A stretch of DNA of 64,000 nucleotides from ZC4RG30 sp046347045 (GTDB taxonomy: Bacteria; Pseudomonadota; Gammaproteobacteria; Steroidobacterales; Steroidobacteraceae). Below, piece after piece: positions 8,998 to 17,578 of this stretch (position 1 is the stretch's first letter; each line of letters starts with the position of its first letter). The translations under genes and the position numbers were made by a program. Under the pieces are notes generated by a model, which made no database searches, was not told the origin of the DNA, and saw only the letters and a program-made list of their open reading frames with translations. The stretch lies in the NCBI GenBank assembly GCA_046347045.1, contig JAXMGX010000014.1, positions 74,406 to 138,405 on the forward strand, read 5' to 3'.

Positions 8998-9596
8998 GCG
9001 CCGAGATCCTGGTGGTGTACTACTCGCGCAATGGCACCACCGCGCAGCTCGCACGCCAGGTATGCCGCGGCGTGGAATCCGTGGCTGGCGCCGCGGCGCG
9101 GCTGCGCAGCGTGCCGCCGGTGACCGCCGAAAGCGAACGACCGGTCAGCGCGGCGCCCGATGCCGGCGCCCCCTGGGCCACGCTCGACGATCTTGCCGGC
9201 TGCGATGGCCTGATTCTCGGCAGCCCCGTGCGCTTCGGCAACATGGCCGCGCCGCTGAAGTACTTCATCGACCAGACCTCGGGGCTGTGGCTGCGTGGCG
9301 CGCTGGTGGACAAACCCGCCGCGGTGTTCACCTCATCGCAGACGCTGCATGGCGGCCAGGAAAGCACGCTGCTGTCGATGATGACGCCGCTGCTGCATCA
9401 TGGAATGCTGCTGGCGGGACTGCCGTTCACGCTGCCGGAACTGCCCGCCACGCGCAGCGGCGGCACGCCCTATGGCGCATCGCATGTCACCTCGGCCAGC
9501 ACCAGCGGCGAGCTCTCCGCCGAGGAATCGCAGCTCGCGCGCGCGCTGGGTCGCCGCGTCGCCACGCTGGCGCTGGCGTTGAAAGCCGCGCGCTGA
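8994..9596 (+). CDS. wrbA: NAD(P)H:quinone oxidoreductase / flavodoxin-like protein (WrbA type)
   Basis: 200-residue flavodoxin-fold protein. The FMN phosphate loop VVYYSRNGTTAQLARQV is at the N-terminus. The WrbA signature (LILGSPVRFGNMAAPLKYFID, then FTSSQTLHGGQESTLLSMM) and the later GTPYGASHV segment are intact. WrbA proteins are cytosolic FMN-dependent NAD(P)H:quinone oxidoreductases that protect against quinone stress. ATG at 8994 overlaps the transglycosylase stop (ATGA). The stop abuts, without any gap, the 3' end of convergent hda at 9597. Confidence 0.93.
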   Translation: MSAEILVVYYSRNGTTAQLARQVCRGVESVAGAAARLRSVPPVTAESERPVSAAPDAGAPWATLDDLAGCDGLILGSPVRFGNMAAPLKYFIDQTSGLWLRGALVDKPAAVFTSSQTLHGGQESTLLSMMTPLLHHGMLLAGLPFTLPELPATRSGGTPYGASHVTSASTSGELSAEESQLARALGRRVATLALALKAAR

Positions 9597-10274
9597 TCAG
9601 TCCGCGAGGCCCAGCACCTGCCGGATGAACGGCACCGTCACGCGCCGCTGTGCCGCCAGCGAGGCCGCGTCCAGTGCATCGAGAATGCCGGCCAGATGTC
9701 CCATGTCCCGGGCAAAGCGCCGCTGCAGGAACTGCACCGTCTCGTCGGGCAACTCGAAACCGCGCAGCCGCGCACGCAACTGCAGCGCCTGGCGCTGCTG
9801 CCCCTCATCGAGCGGACGCAGCGCGAAGTGCGCCAGCGCCGCCAGCCGCGATGCGAGATCGGGCAGCCGGATCGGAAGCTGCGTGGCCGGCGCGCTGGCG
9901 GCGAGTGCGAGCCCGCTGCCACGCCGTTCGTTGTAGAGGTTGAACAGCGCCGTCTCCCATGCTGCATTGCCGGCGATGGCGTCGAGGTCGTCGATGGCCA
10001 CCAGCGGCAGCGCCGCCGCACCGTCGAGCACGCCCGGCCCCATTTGCGCCAGCGACTCCAGCGGCAGGAAGGCCGCACCCGGCACCGCCACGCACAAGGC
10101 CTGCAGCAGATGCGACCTGCCGCTGCCCGGCGCGCCGTGCAGGAACAGGCCGCCTTCGCCGCCCGCGTCCGCCTGCGCCCGCGCGGCGGCCAGCGCCAGC
10201 GCGTTGTCCCCGGCGAGGAAATTGTCGAACACTGCGCGGTCGGTCAGCCGCACACCCAGCGTGAGCTGTCGCAT
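9597..10274 (-). CDS. hda: DnaA regulatory inactivator Hda
   Basis: 225-residue AAA+ protein related to DnaA domain III. The Walker A is GAPGSGRSHLL, Walker B is VAIDDLDAI, and the sensor/arginine-finger region is in the LPDLASRLAAL segment. Hda with the DNA-loaded beta clamp stimulates ATP hydrolysis by DnaA and prevents over-initiation. The N-terminus RQLTLGVRL approximates the clamp-binding QL(S/T)L-x-V motif of Hda. It starts with ATG at 10274 overlapping the stop of the pgsA-like gene (TGATG). The hda-pgsA-purM layout recurs in many gammaproteobacteria. Confidence 0.93.
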   Translation of the reverse strand: MRQLTLGVRLTDRAVFDNFLAGDNALALAAARAQADAGGEGGLFLHGAPGSGRSHLLQALCVAVPGAAFLPLESLAQMGPGVLDGAAALPLVAIDDLDAIAGNAAWETALFNLYNERRGSGLALAASAPATQLPIRLPDLASRLAALAHFALRPLDEGQQRQALQLRARLRGFELPDETVQFLQRRFARDMGHLAGILDALDAASLAAQRRVTVPFIRQVLGLAD

Positions 10275-10822
10275 CAGGCCGCCGACGCCTGGGCAAGCGC
10301 GCGCCGCACGAAGCGCGCGACATAGTCGATGCCGCTGGCCACGGTGGTGAGCACCATCACCACCGCCAGCGCGTCGATCACCTCGCGCGGCGGCAGCCTG
10401 ATGGCGCTGGCGAGGATCACGGCCAGCAGGTAGAGGATCTGCATGCCGGTGTTGATCTTGCTGATGAAGGTGGGCCGGCCCCTAAGCGGCCCGAACCACA
10501 GCCGGAACACCAGCGCGCCCAGGCCGATGACCACATCCCGTGCCACCGCCACCGTCGCCACCCACCAGGGCGCGATATCGAGCCACGCGGCGGTGATGAA
10601 CACCGACATCAACAGCAGCTTGTCGGCCATGGGATCGAGGAAGCGGCCGAGGTCCGAGGTCCAGTGGAACCGCTTGGCGAGGTAGCCATCGAGACCGTCC
10701 GACACGGCCGCGATGCTGAACAGCACCAGGATGCGCGCCTGCTCGCCGGCCACCATTGCCTGCAGCAGCGGCACGATGAGGGCGATCCGGACCAGGCAGA
10801 TGATGTTGGGAAGGTGGCGCAT
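10274..10822 (-). CDS. pgsA: CDP-diacylglycerol-glycerol-3-phosphate 3-phosphatidyltransferase-like protein
   Basis: 182-residue integral membrane CDP-alcohol phosphatidyltransferase. The motif DGLDGYLAKRFHWTSDLGRFLDPMADK contains the conserved D-G-x2-A-x-R/K...G-x3-D-x3-D pattern, and there are about 4-5 membrane helices. The likely reaction is synthesis of phosphatidylglycerol phosphate. Proteobacteria often carry a second PgsA-like protein beside hda/purM, so this may be that paralogue rather than the sole PGP synthase. The start at 10822 gives the standard MRHLPNIICLVRI; it is divergent from purM across 63 bp. Confidence 0.88.
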   Translation of the reverse strand: MRHLPNIICLVRIALIVPLLQAMVAGEQARILVLFSIAAVSDGLDGYLAKRFHWTSDLGRFLDPMADKLLLMSVFITAAWLDIAPWWVATVAVARDVVIGLGALVFRLWFGPLRGRPTFISKINTGMQILYLLAVILASAIRLPPREVIDALAVVMVLTTVASGIDYVARFVRRALAQASAA

Positions 10823-10850
10823 GACGCAGCACGTGGCGGCCCTATACAAT
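10821..10850 (+). promoter_or_regulatory. Candidate sigma70 promoter of purM-purN
   Basis: A TACAAT hexamer at 10845-10850 resembles the -10 consensus. ATGACG at 10821-10826 (4 of 6 matches to TTGACA) lies 18 bp upstream. The purM ATG is 35 nt beyond the -10. The site overlaps the start codon of the divergent pgsA-like gene. I saw no clear PurR-type operator in the 63-bp gap. Confidence 0.5.
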
Positions 10851-10885
10851 ATCCGAAGCGGACAACCCGCTGGAAATCCCAAGCA

Positions 10886-11914
10886 ATGCAGAAATCCCCC
10901 GGGCTCACGTATCGCGATGCCGGCGTCGACATCGATGCCGGCGACGAACTGGTCGAACGCATCAAGCCCATCGTCAGGCGCACGCAGCGCCCCGAGGTGC
11001 TGGCCGGCGTCGGCGGGTTCGGCGCGCTGGTGGGCCTGCCGCAGAAATACCGCGAGCCGGTGCTGGTATCGGGCACCGACGGCGTGGGCACCAAGCTGCG
11101 CCTGGCCATCGACACCGGCCGCCACGAGCGCATCGGCATCGACCTTGTGGCCATGTGCGTGAACGACGTGGCCGTGCAGGGCGCGGAACCGCTCTTTTTC
11201 CTCGACTACTACGCCACCGGCAAACTGTCGGTGGACGTGGCCGCCACGGTCATCGCCGGCATTGCCGAGGGTTGCCGGCAGGCCGGCTGCGCGCTGGTGG
11301 GCGGCGAAACCGCCGAGATGCCCGGCATGTACCATGGCGGCGATTACGACCTCGCCGGCTTCTGCGTGGGCGTGGTGGAGCGCAGCGGCATCATCGACGG
11401 CACGAAGGTGAAGCCCGGCGACGCCATCATCGGCATGGCCTCCTCCGGCGTGCACTCCAACGGCTATTCACTGGTGCGCAAGCTCATCCAGGTGGCCGGC
11501 GCCGATGAACGCACGCAGCTCGATGGCAGGCCGCTGTTCGATCGCCTGCTCGAACCCACGCGCATCTACGTGAAGAACATGCTCGCGCTTGCAGCGAACG
11601 TGCCCGTGCATGCTTTCGCGCACATCACCGGCGGCGGCCTCACCGACAACATCCCGCGCGTGCTGCCCGATGGCATGGAGGCACGACTCGAGCGCCGCGC
11701 CTGGCATGCCGATCCGCTGTTCGACTGGCTGTCCGCCACGGGCAACATTGCGCCCGCCGAGATGCACCGCACCTTCAACTGCGGCATCGGCATGGTTGCG
11801 GTGGTCGCGGCCGACAAGGCCGACGAGGCGCTGCGACTGCTCAATGGCGCTGGCGAGCGCGCCACGCTGATCGGCCACATCCGCGTCGGCAACGCGGGCG
11901 TCGTGATTGACTGA
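10886..11914 (+). CDS. purM: Phosphoribosylformylglycinamidine cyclo-ligase (AIR synthetase)
   Basis: 342 residues (E. coli 345). It catalyses ATP-dependent closure of FGAM to AIR, the fifth step of purine biosynthesis. Diagnostic segments are LTYRDAGVDIDAGDELVERI at the N-terminus, VSGTDGVGTKLRLA, DLVAMCVNDVAVQGAEPLFF, LVGGETAEMPGMY and SSGVHSNGYSLVR. ATG at 10886 was chosen because it gives the conserved N-terminus; the longer upstream reading is out of family. The 3' end overlaps the TTG start of purN by 8 nt, so the two are probably coupled. Confidence 0.98.
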   Translation: MQKSPGLTYRDAGVDIDAGDELVERIKPIVRRTQRPEVLAGVGGFGALVGLPQKYREPVLVSGTDGVGTKLRLAIDTGRHERIGIDLVAMCVNDVAVQGAEPLFFLDYYATGKLSVDVAATVIAGIAEGCRQAGCALVGGETAEMPGMYHGGDYDLAGFCVGVVERSGIIDGTKVKPGDAIIGMASSGVHSNGYSLVRKLIQVAGADERTQLDGRPLFDRLLEPTRIYVKNMLALAANVPVHAFAHITGGGLTDNIPRVLPDGMEARLERRAWHADPLFDWLSATGNIAPAEMHRTFNCGIGMVAVVAADKADEALRLLNGAGERATLIGHIRVGNAGVVID

Positions 11915-12587
11915 CAGCCCGCCCCGGCTGCGCCTCGCCATCCTGATCTCGGGTGCGGGCAGCAACATGGTGGCCATTGCGCGCGCCTGCGCCGAAGGGC
12001 GGATCGACGCCACCGTGGCCGTGGTGATCAGCGACAACCCCGGGGCCGGCGGCCTCGAACGCGCCCGCGAACTGGGACTGGCCGCGACCGTGGTGGACGC
12101 TGCGGCCTTCCGCCGCGAGGGTCGCCTCGACCGCAGTGCATTCGAGGCTGCCATCGAAGAACAAATCCGTGCGCATGGCGGCGAGGCCATCGTGCTGGCG
12201 GGCTTCATGCGCGTGCTGTCCGGTTCATTCGCACAACGGCACGCGGGGCGGATGCTGAATATCCACCCCTCGTTGCTGCCGCTGTATCCCGGCCTCGACA
12301 CGCACGCGCGGGCGCTGGCGGCCGGTGACCGGCAGCATGGCGTGACCGTGCACTTCGTCACCGCGGAGCTAGATGGAGGCCCGGCCGTGATCCAGTCCAC
12401 GGTACCGGTGCTGGCCGGGGACGACATCCAGCGCCTTTCAGCCCGGGTTCATGCGGCCGAACACATCATCTACCCGATGGCAATCCAATGGCTGGCATCG
12501 GGCAGGCTGCAATGGAATGGCGGCCGGCCCACCCTGGACGGCAAGGTCCTGGATGCGCCGGTGCAGCACGATGCGGGTGCGACGTGA
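11907..12587 (+). CDS. purN: Phosphoribosylglycinamide formyltransferase
   Basis: 226 residues. It transfers a formyl group from 10-formyl-THF to GAR in purine synthesis. RLAILISGAGSNMVAI forms the N-terminal nucleotide loop. The catalytic Asn-His-Asp set is in MLNIHPSLLPLYPGLDTH and the HGVTVHFVTAELDGGPAV segment. An in-frame TGA at 11904 fixes TTG at 11907 as the most upstream possible start, and no ATG precedes the conserved domain. The gene overlaps purM by 8 nt and ends in a GTGA overlap with the DUF3108 gene. Confidence 0.96.
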   Translation: MTDSPPRLRLAILISGAGSNMVAIARACAEGRIDATVAVVISDNPGAGGLERARELGLAATVVDAAAFRREGRLDRSAFEAAIEEQIRAHGGEAIVLAGFMRVLSGSFAQRHAGRMLNIHPSLLPLYPGLDTHARALAAGDRQHGVTVHFVTAELDGGPAVIQSTVPVLAGDDIQRLSARVHAAEHIIYPMAIQWLASGRLQWNGGRPTLDGKVLDAPVQHDAGAT

Positions 12588-13345
12588 ACTGGACCCGAAC
12601 CCGGCAGGTGGCGCGCACCGCGCTCACGCCCCGTGCCTGGCTCATGACTGCCCTGGCTTCGATGCCGCTGCTGGCCGGCGCGGTGGAAGCCCCGGCGGCG
12701 GAGCTCAAACCCTTCACCGCCAGCTACACCATCTCGTGGCATGGCATGTCGGCGGGCACCGCACAGTTGCAGTTGCAGCGCCTGCCCGACGGCCGCTGGT
12801 CGTACCAGTCGCTGAGCACCGCGCGCGGCCTGTTCCGGCTCGCCATGCCGGCCGAACTGCGCTCGCGCACGATCTTCACCATCAGGGAAGGCCGCATCGT
12901 TCCGGAACTGTTCACCGCCGATGATGGCGCTGCGAGTTCCAGCAAGGACCAGGAACTGCGCTTCGACTGGAACACCGGCCGCGTCACCGGTGTGGCCGAG
13001 AAACGCAGCGTCGACCTGCCGCTGCAGCCCGGGCTGCTCGACACCATGTCGGTGCAGATTGCACTGATGCACGAACTGCTGTCGGGCGGCACGCCCAGGC
13101 ACTTCGTGCTGGTCGACAAGGACAAGATCAAGGACTACGACTACACAGCCGTCGGACAGGAACCGCTGTCCACACCGATCGGCGAATTCAGCAGCGTGAT
13201 CTTCCGCAGCGCCCGGCCCGGCTCCACCACGGGCACGTATTTCTGGTGCGCGCCGATGCTGGGCTTCCTGCCGCTGAAGGTGGAGCGGCGCGACGGCAGC
13301 AAGGTGCAGTGGTCGATGTCGCTGGTGACGGCCTCGACCAACTGA
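12584..13345 (+). CDS. DUF3108-family exported protein
   Basis: 253 residues. The likely start is GTG at 12584 (GTGA overlap with purN). An N-terminal signal peptide (ALTPRAWLMTALASMPLLAGAVEA, cleavage near 35) precedes a beta-rich domain opening LKPFTASYTISWHGMSAGTAQLQLQ, which is the DUF3108 pattern. Members are periplasmic or envelope beta-barrel-like proteins of unknown function, and placement right after purN is common in related bacteria. There are no catalytic residues that I can assign. Co-transcription with purMN is likely from the overlap, but a functional link to purines is not implied. Confidence 0.85.
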   Translation: MNWTRTRQVARTALTPRAWLMTALASMPLLAGAVEAPAAELKPFTASYTISWHGMSAGTAQLQLQRLPDGRWSYQSLSTARGLFRLAMPAELRSRTIFTIREGRIVPELFTADDGAASSSKDQELRFDWNTGRVTGVAEKRSVDLPLQPGLLDTMSVQIALMHELLSGGTPRHFVLVDKDKIKDYDYTAVGQEPLSTPIGEFSSVIFRSARPGSTTGTYFWCAPMLGFLPLKVERRDGSKVQWSMSLVTASTN

Positions 13346-13355
13346 GCCTGCGGCA

Positions 13356-13922
13356 CTAGGCCTTCGGCAGCGTCACGCCTTTCTGACCCTGGTACTTGCC
13401 GCCGCGGTCCTTGTATGAGGTGCCGCACACCTCGTCCGACTCGAAGAACAGCATCTGCGCCACGCCCTCGTTGGCGTAGATCTTCGCCGGCAGCGTGGTG
13501 GTGTTGGAGAATTCCAGCGTCACATGCCCTTCCCACTCCGGCTCCAGCGGCGTGACGTTCACGATGATGCCGCAGCGCGCATAGGTGGACTTGCCCAGGC
13601 ACACCACCAGCACGTTGCGCGGAATGCGGAAATACTCCACCGTGCGCGCCAGCGCGAAGGAATTCGGCGGGATGATGCACACATCCGAGGTCACGTCGAC
13701 GAAGCTCTGCGGATCGAAGGCCTTCGGATCGACGATGGTGCTGTTGATGTTGGTGAAGATCTTGAACTCGCGCGCACAGCGCACGTCGTAGCCATAGCTC
13801 GACGTGCCGTACGAGACGATCCTGCCTCCGCCCGCATCGCGCACCTGGCCGGGCTCGAACGGCTCGATCATCTTCTGCGCAGCCGCCATGCGGCGGATCC
13901 AGTGATCCGACTTGATGCTCAT
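13356..13922 (-). CDS. dcd: dCTP deaminase
   Basis: 188 residues, the usual length for Dcd, which deaminates dCTP to dUTP to feed thymidylate synthesis. Recognisable segments are SSYGYDVRC, the active-site region CLGKSTYARCGIIVNVTPLEPEWEGHVTLEFSN (split here by function: Ser-Arg for triphosphate binding, Glu in PLEPEWEGH as catalytic base) and the C-terminal KYQGQKGVTLP. ATG at 13922 overlaps the apbC stop (ATGA), so dcd is the second gene of a two-gene operon. The dcd-apbC pair is conserved in many gammaproteobacteria. Confidence 0.97.
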   Translation of the reverse strand: MSIKSDHWIRRMAAAQKMIEPFEPGQVRDAGGGRIVSYGTSSYGYDVRCAREFKIFTNINSTIVDPKAFDPQSFVDVTSDVCIIPPNSFALARTVEYFRIPRNVLVVCLGKSTYARCGIIVNVTPLEPEWEGHVTLEFSNTTTLPAKIYANEGVAQMLFFESDEVCGTSYKDRGGKYQGQKGVTLPKA

Positions 13923-15019
13923 GTAGTCCTCTCCACCACCACTCCGGGAAACGCGCCCGCGCGGTCACGCGGGCGACGTGCAAGCGCGCCGGCCACCCGC
14001 CGCGCCATCTGTTCATAAGCCTGCGCACGGGGGCTGCCCGGTGCGCCGATCACCGTCGGCCGGCCCTGGTCCGATTCCACACCGATGGCCGCATCCAGCG
14101 GCAGCCGCGCCAGCAGTTCCGTGCCGCATTCGCGCGCCAGCGCCTCGCCGCCACCATGGCCGAACAACGCATCCTCGTGGCCGCAGTGGCTGCACACATG
14201 CGTGCTCATGTTCTCGACCACGCCCAGCACCGGCACCGACACCTTCTCGAACATCCTGAGGCCTTTGCGCGCATCGGCCACGGCGATCTTCTGCGGCGTG
14301 GTGACCACCACCGCGCCGGCCACGGGTACGCGCTGCGCCAGCGTGAGCTGCAGATCGCCGGTGCCGGGCGGCAGGTCCAACACCAGGTAGTCCAGCTCGC
14401 CCCACTCGGTTTCGGTCAGCAGCTGGGTAAGCGCCTGCGTGACCATGGGGCCGCGCCAGATGGCCGGCTGCTCGGGATCGATCAGCAGGCCAATGGACAT
14501 CAGCTTCAGCCCATGGACGCTCACCGGCACGATGCGCTTGTTGTCACGGGTCTCGGGCCGCACGCCGGCCACGCCGAGCAGCAGCGGCTGGCTGGGGCCG
14601 TAGACATCGGCATCGAGCAGCCCCACCCGCGCGCCCTGGGCCGCCCAGGCCAGCGCCAGGTTCACCGCCACCGTGGACTTGCCCACGCCGCCCTTGGCCG
14701 AGCCCACCGCCACGATATTGCGGATACCGGACATGGGCTTCAGCGGCTTCTGGACCGCCCGGGCGGTTATCACTTGTTCGAGCTCGAGGCGCAGCGGCTG
14801 CTGGATGCCGGCGGCGGCCAGCGCCGCAGCGATTCCCGCCTGCAAGGGGGCCACCAGTCCGCCCACCGGCACCGGCAGGCGCAGCTTCAGCAGCAGACCG
14901 CCGGCGGTCGATTCCAGCCCCGAAATGGCCTGCATTTCAGCCAGCGCGAGGCCAGTGGAAGGCTCCACGAAAGCCTCGATTATGGGGCGCGCTGCAGCCG
15001 GCGAACCTGCTTCGCTCAT
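13919..15019 (-). CDS. apbC: Fe-S cluster carrier ATPase Mrp/ApbC
   Basis: 366-residue P-loop NTPase of the Mrp/NBP35 group. The deviant Walker A is GSAKGGVGKSTVAVNLA (near residue 115), Walker B is LDYLVLDLPPGTGD, and the C-x2-C cluster-bridging motif is CSHCG in VENMSTHVCSHCGHED. An N-terminal DUF59/MIP18-like region (about 1-90) matches full-length proteobacterial ApbC. The protein is thought to carry and transfer [4Fe-4S] clusters. ATG at 15019 gives MSEAGSPAAAR; the longer upstream reading lacks support. In many genomes this gene is divergent from metG; here a kinase-pilT operon is interposed. Confidence 0.95.
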   Translation of the reverse strand: MSEAGSPAAARPIIEAFVEPSTGLALAEMQAISGLESTAGGLLLKLRLPVPVGGLVAPLQAGIAAALAAAGIQQPLRLELEQVITARAVQKPLKPMSGIRNIVAVGSAKGGVGKSTVAVNLALAWAAQGARVGLLDADVYGPSQPLLLGVAGVRPETRDNKRIVPVSVHGLKLMSIGLLIDPEQPAIWRGPMVTQALTQLLTETEWGELDYLVLDLPPGTGDLQLTLAQRVPVAGAVVVTTPQKIAVADARKGLRMFEKVSVPVLGVVENMSTHVCSHCGHEDALFGHGGGEALARECGTELLARLPLDAAIGVESDQGRPTVIGAPGSPRAQAYEQMARRVAGALARRPRDRAGAFPGVVVERTT

Positions 15020-15142
15020 GGTCTTCGCTTCGGGAGAAAAAGGGGCCCGGATTCTAGCAGTGCGCGCCGCATCGCAGCGGCCCCGAGACGCCCCTGTGGC
15101 ATAATTCCCCAAGTCAATCAGGATGTTTGGCGCCAGTACTCA
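15020..15142. promoter_or_regulatory. Divergent intergenic region between apbC and the HEAT-kinase operon
   Basis: This 123-bp gap holds a -10-like CATAAT at 15100-15105 on the plus strand, 37 nt before the kinase ATG. It also holds TAGAAT on the minus strand (15056 down to 15051), 31 nt before the apbC ATG. Neither has a convincing -35 at 16-18 bp. No inverted repeat stood out. Confidence 0.35.
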
Positions 15143-17563
15143 ATGGGCTTTTTCACCAATCTGCGCTCCGACCGGCTGATCACGCAGATCAAGTCGACCA
15201 ATGAGCCCCTGAGCGAAGAGACGCTGAAATCCGTGGCCAAGCTCAAGAGCCTTGGCCAGGGCGTGATCACCCCCGTCATCCAGGCGCTGGCCGACGCCGA
15301 CAAGAACGCCACCGTGGCGCTGGTCGACGTGCTGTCCACGCTGGTCACCAACAAGTCCTTTCCGCTGTACGTGGACGGGCTGCGCGAAGGGGGCCCGCGG
15401 GTGGCGGCAGGCATCGCCTGGGCGCTGTCGAGCAGCCGCGCCTATACCCCCGGCCTGCTGCTGGAGGCGCTGAACGTCAAGGGCGTGTCGAAGTCGGCGC
15501 TGATGGACGTGATCCACGCGCAGCGCGATCGCTTCAATCTGCGCGAACTGCTGAAGGCCGCCTATGCGCAGGAGCCCAACGAGAAGGCCGCGCTGTTTCG
15601 CGTGGTGGCCGAGACGGCCACGCCCGATGCACTGGGTGAGCTCACCAGCCGGCTCGAGGGCAAGGACCCGATCGCCCGGATGCACATCATCAACATCCTG
15701 TCGAAGTTCAACCAGCCGGATGTGAAGCGCGCGCTGCAGACGCAGCTCAAGGACAACAACAAGATGATCCGCTCGGCGGCGCTGGCGGCGCTGTCACGGA
15801 TGGACGGTCCGGTGGATGTGGCGGCCATCTGCCACCTGCTGCGCGACCAGGAAATCGACGTGCAGAACCGCGCCATCGACGTGCTGATCCGCGCGAACGA
15901 CCCCGACACAATCAAGCACCTGATCCCGGTGCTGAAGGACGAGAACGAATACGCGCGCCGTGCCGCGGTGGAGGTACTGAACGAGATCGGCGATGCCCGC
16001 TCCGTGAAGTTCCTGCTGGCGGCCATCAAGGACGACGACTGGTGGGTGCGCAGCCGCGCCGGCGACGCGCTGGGCAAGATCGGCGGCCCGAAGGTCATCG
16101 ACGCCGTGCTGCAGCTCGCGCGCGACAAGGATGACGAGATCCGCCGCGGCGCCATCGAGATCCTGAATCAGACCAAGGATGACCGCGCGGTCGGCATCCT
16201 GATCGAATCCACCAGGGACAAGGACTGGTGGGTGTGCGAGCGCTCGGTGGATGCGCTGGCCGAGATCGGCAACAAGCGCGCGCTGCCGCGGCTCCTCGAA
16301 ATGCTGGGCACCACGCCGCCGCGCTCGCTGGGCGTGGTGATCCGCGCCATCGGCAGGCTGGGCGACCCGAAGAACGTGGAGCAGCTGCTGCCCTTCCTGT
16401 CGCGGCCCGAGAAGGACCTGCGCATCGAGGCCATCCAGGCGCTGGCGCGCGTCAGTGACGAAAAGCGCGCCGAACACGTGCGCGTGCAGCTGCAGGCGCA
16501 GGCGCAGAACACGGAGGTCACCGTGGCCAGCGCGGCTGCCGCGGCGCTGAAGGAAATGGCGGCGCGGCTGGCGGGCGACACCGGCGGCATCGCACTGGCC
16601 AGCGGCACGCGCGCCACGGGCGGCCAGCAGGTTTCCGGCGGCGAGGCGGCGCGTTCCGTGCCCATGGACGAGGCCGAGATCAAACCCATGCTGCACCAGG
16701 TGGAGCAGCAGCCCGCCACCATGAAGCTCGACATCGGCTCGCTGCGCAACGGCGACATGATCGAGGGCCGCTACAAGTTCATCGAACGCATCGGCAAGGG
16801 CGCTTTCGGCACCGTGCTGCTGATGGAAGACACCGTCGTCGACGACCGGCTGATCCTGAAGTTCCTGAACCCGAACGTCTCCGAAGACGAGGAGATGATG
16901 AAGCGGTTCGTGCACGAGCTGCGCTACTCGCGCAAGATCACGCACCAGAACGTCATCCGCATCTACGACTTCCTGCAGATCCAGGGCAACTACGCCATCT
17001 CGATGGAGTACTTCCCCTCGCACACGCTGGGCGCGGAGATCGTCAACGAGAAGCCGATCGAGACCAAGAAGGCGGTCAAGTACGCCATCGACATGTGCGT
17101 GGGCATGGCCGTGGCGCACAAGGTGGGCATCGTGCACCGTGACCTGAAGCCCGCCAACGTGCTGATCAACAACGAGGGGCTGCTGAAGATCGTGGACTTC
17201 GGCGTGGCCGCCGCGCACCGCGAGGGCGACACGCAGCTCACCAAGACCGGCTACGTGATCGGCTCGCCCAAGTACATGGCGCCGGAGCAGATCCTGGGCC
17301 GCAAGGTCGACGAGCGCGCCGACGTCTACGCCATCGGCGTGATCATGTACGAGATGTTCACCGGCGTGCCGCCCTATGCCCGCGGCGACCACATGGCGGT
17401 GATGTACCAGCACGTGCAGGGCAAGGCCCGCGTGCCGCAGGAACTGAATCCGAAGCTGCCGCCGGGCCTGTCGGACCTCATCGTCAAGGCCATGGCCGTG
17501 GACAAGGCCAAGCGCTTCCAGAGCATGGAAGAGATGCAGGCCGCGCTGGAACGCTTTGCATGA
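15143..17563 (+). CDS. HEAT-repeat protein fused to a C-terminal Ser/Thr protein kinase
   Basis: 806 residues. Residues about 30-490 are helical HEAT-like repeats (recurring segments such as YARRAAVEVLNEIGDARSV and WVRSRAGDALGKIGGPKVI). A low-complexity linker follows (about 490-540), then a Hanks-type kinase domain (about 540-806). The kinase looks catalytically complete: Gly loop GKGAFGTV near 550, ATP lysine in LILKFLNP near 573, HRDLKPANV near 665, DFG near 685, and APEQILG. No signal peptide or membrane helix is seen, so it is probably cytosolic. It is followed after 15 bp by two PilT-family ATPases, suggesting a role in type IV pilus or surface-motility control, which is inference. ATG at 15143 begins the conserved MGFFTNLRSDRL; longer upstream frames run through apbC antisense. 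Confidence 0.93.
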   Translation: MGFFTNLRSDRLITQIKSTNEPLSEETLKSVAKLKSLGQGVITPVIQALADADKNATVALVDVLSTLVTNKSFPLYVDGLREGGPRVAAGIAWALSSSRAYTPGLLLEALNVKGVSKSALMDVIHAQRDRFNLRELLKAAYAQEPNEKAALFRVVAETATPDALGELTSRLEGKDPIARMHIINILSKFNQPDVKRALQTQLKDNNKMIRSAALAALSRMDGPVDVAAICHLLRDQEIDVQNRAIDVLIRANDPDTIKHLIPVLKDENEYARRAAVEVLNEIGDARSVKFLLAAIKDDDWWVRSRAGDALGKIGGPKVIDAVLQLARDKDDEIRRGAIEILNQTKDDRAVGILIESTRDKDWWVCERSVDALAEIGNKRALPRLLEMLGTTPPRSLGVVIRAIGRLGDPKNVEQLLPFLSRPEKDLRIEAIQALARVSDEKRAEHVRVQLQAQAQNTEVTVASAAAAALKEMAARLAGDTGGIALASGTRATGGQQVSGGEAARSVPMDEAEIKPMLHQVEQQPATMKLDIGSLRNGDMIEGRYKFIERIGKGAFGTVLLMEDTVVDDRLILKFLNPNVSEDEEMMKRFVHELRYSRKITHQNVIRIYDFLQIQGNYAISMEYFPSHTLGAEIVNEKPIETKKAVKYAIDMCVGMAVAHKVGIVHRDLKPANVLINNEGLLKIVDFGVAAAHREGDTQLTKTGYVIGSPKYMAPEQILGRKVDERADVYAIGVIMYEMFTGVPPYARGDHMAVMYQHVQGKARVPQELNPKLPPGLSDLIVKAMAVDKAKRFQSMEEMQAALERFA

Positions 17564-17578
17564 CGTAAGATCGCGTCC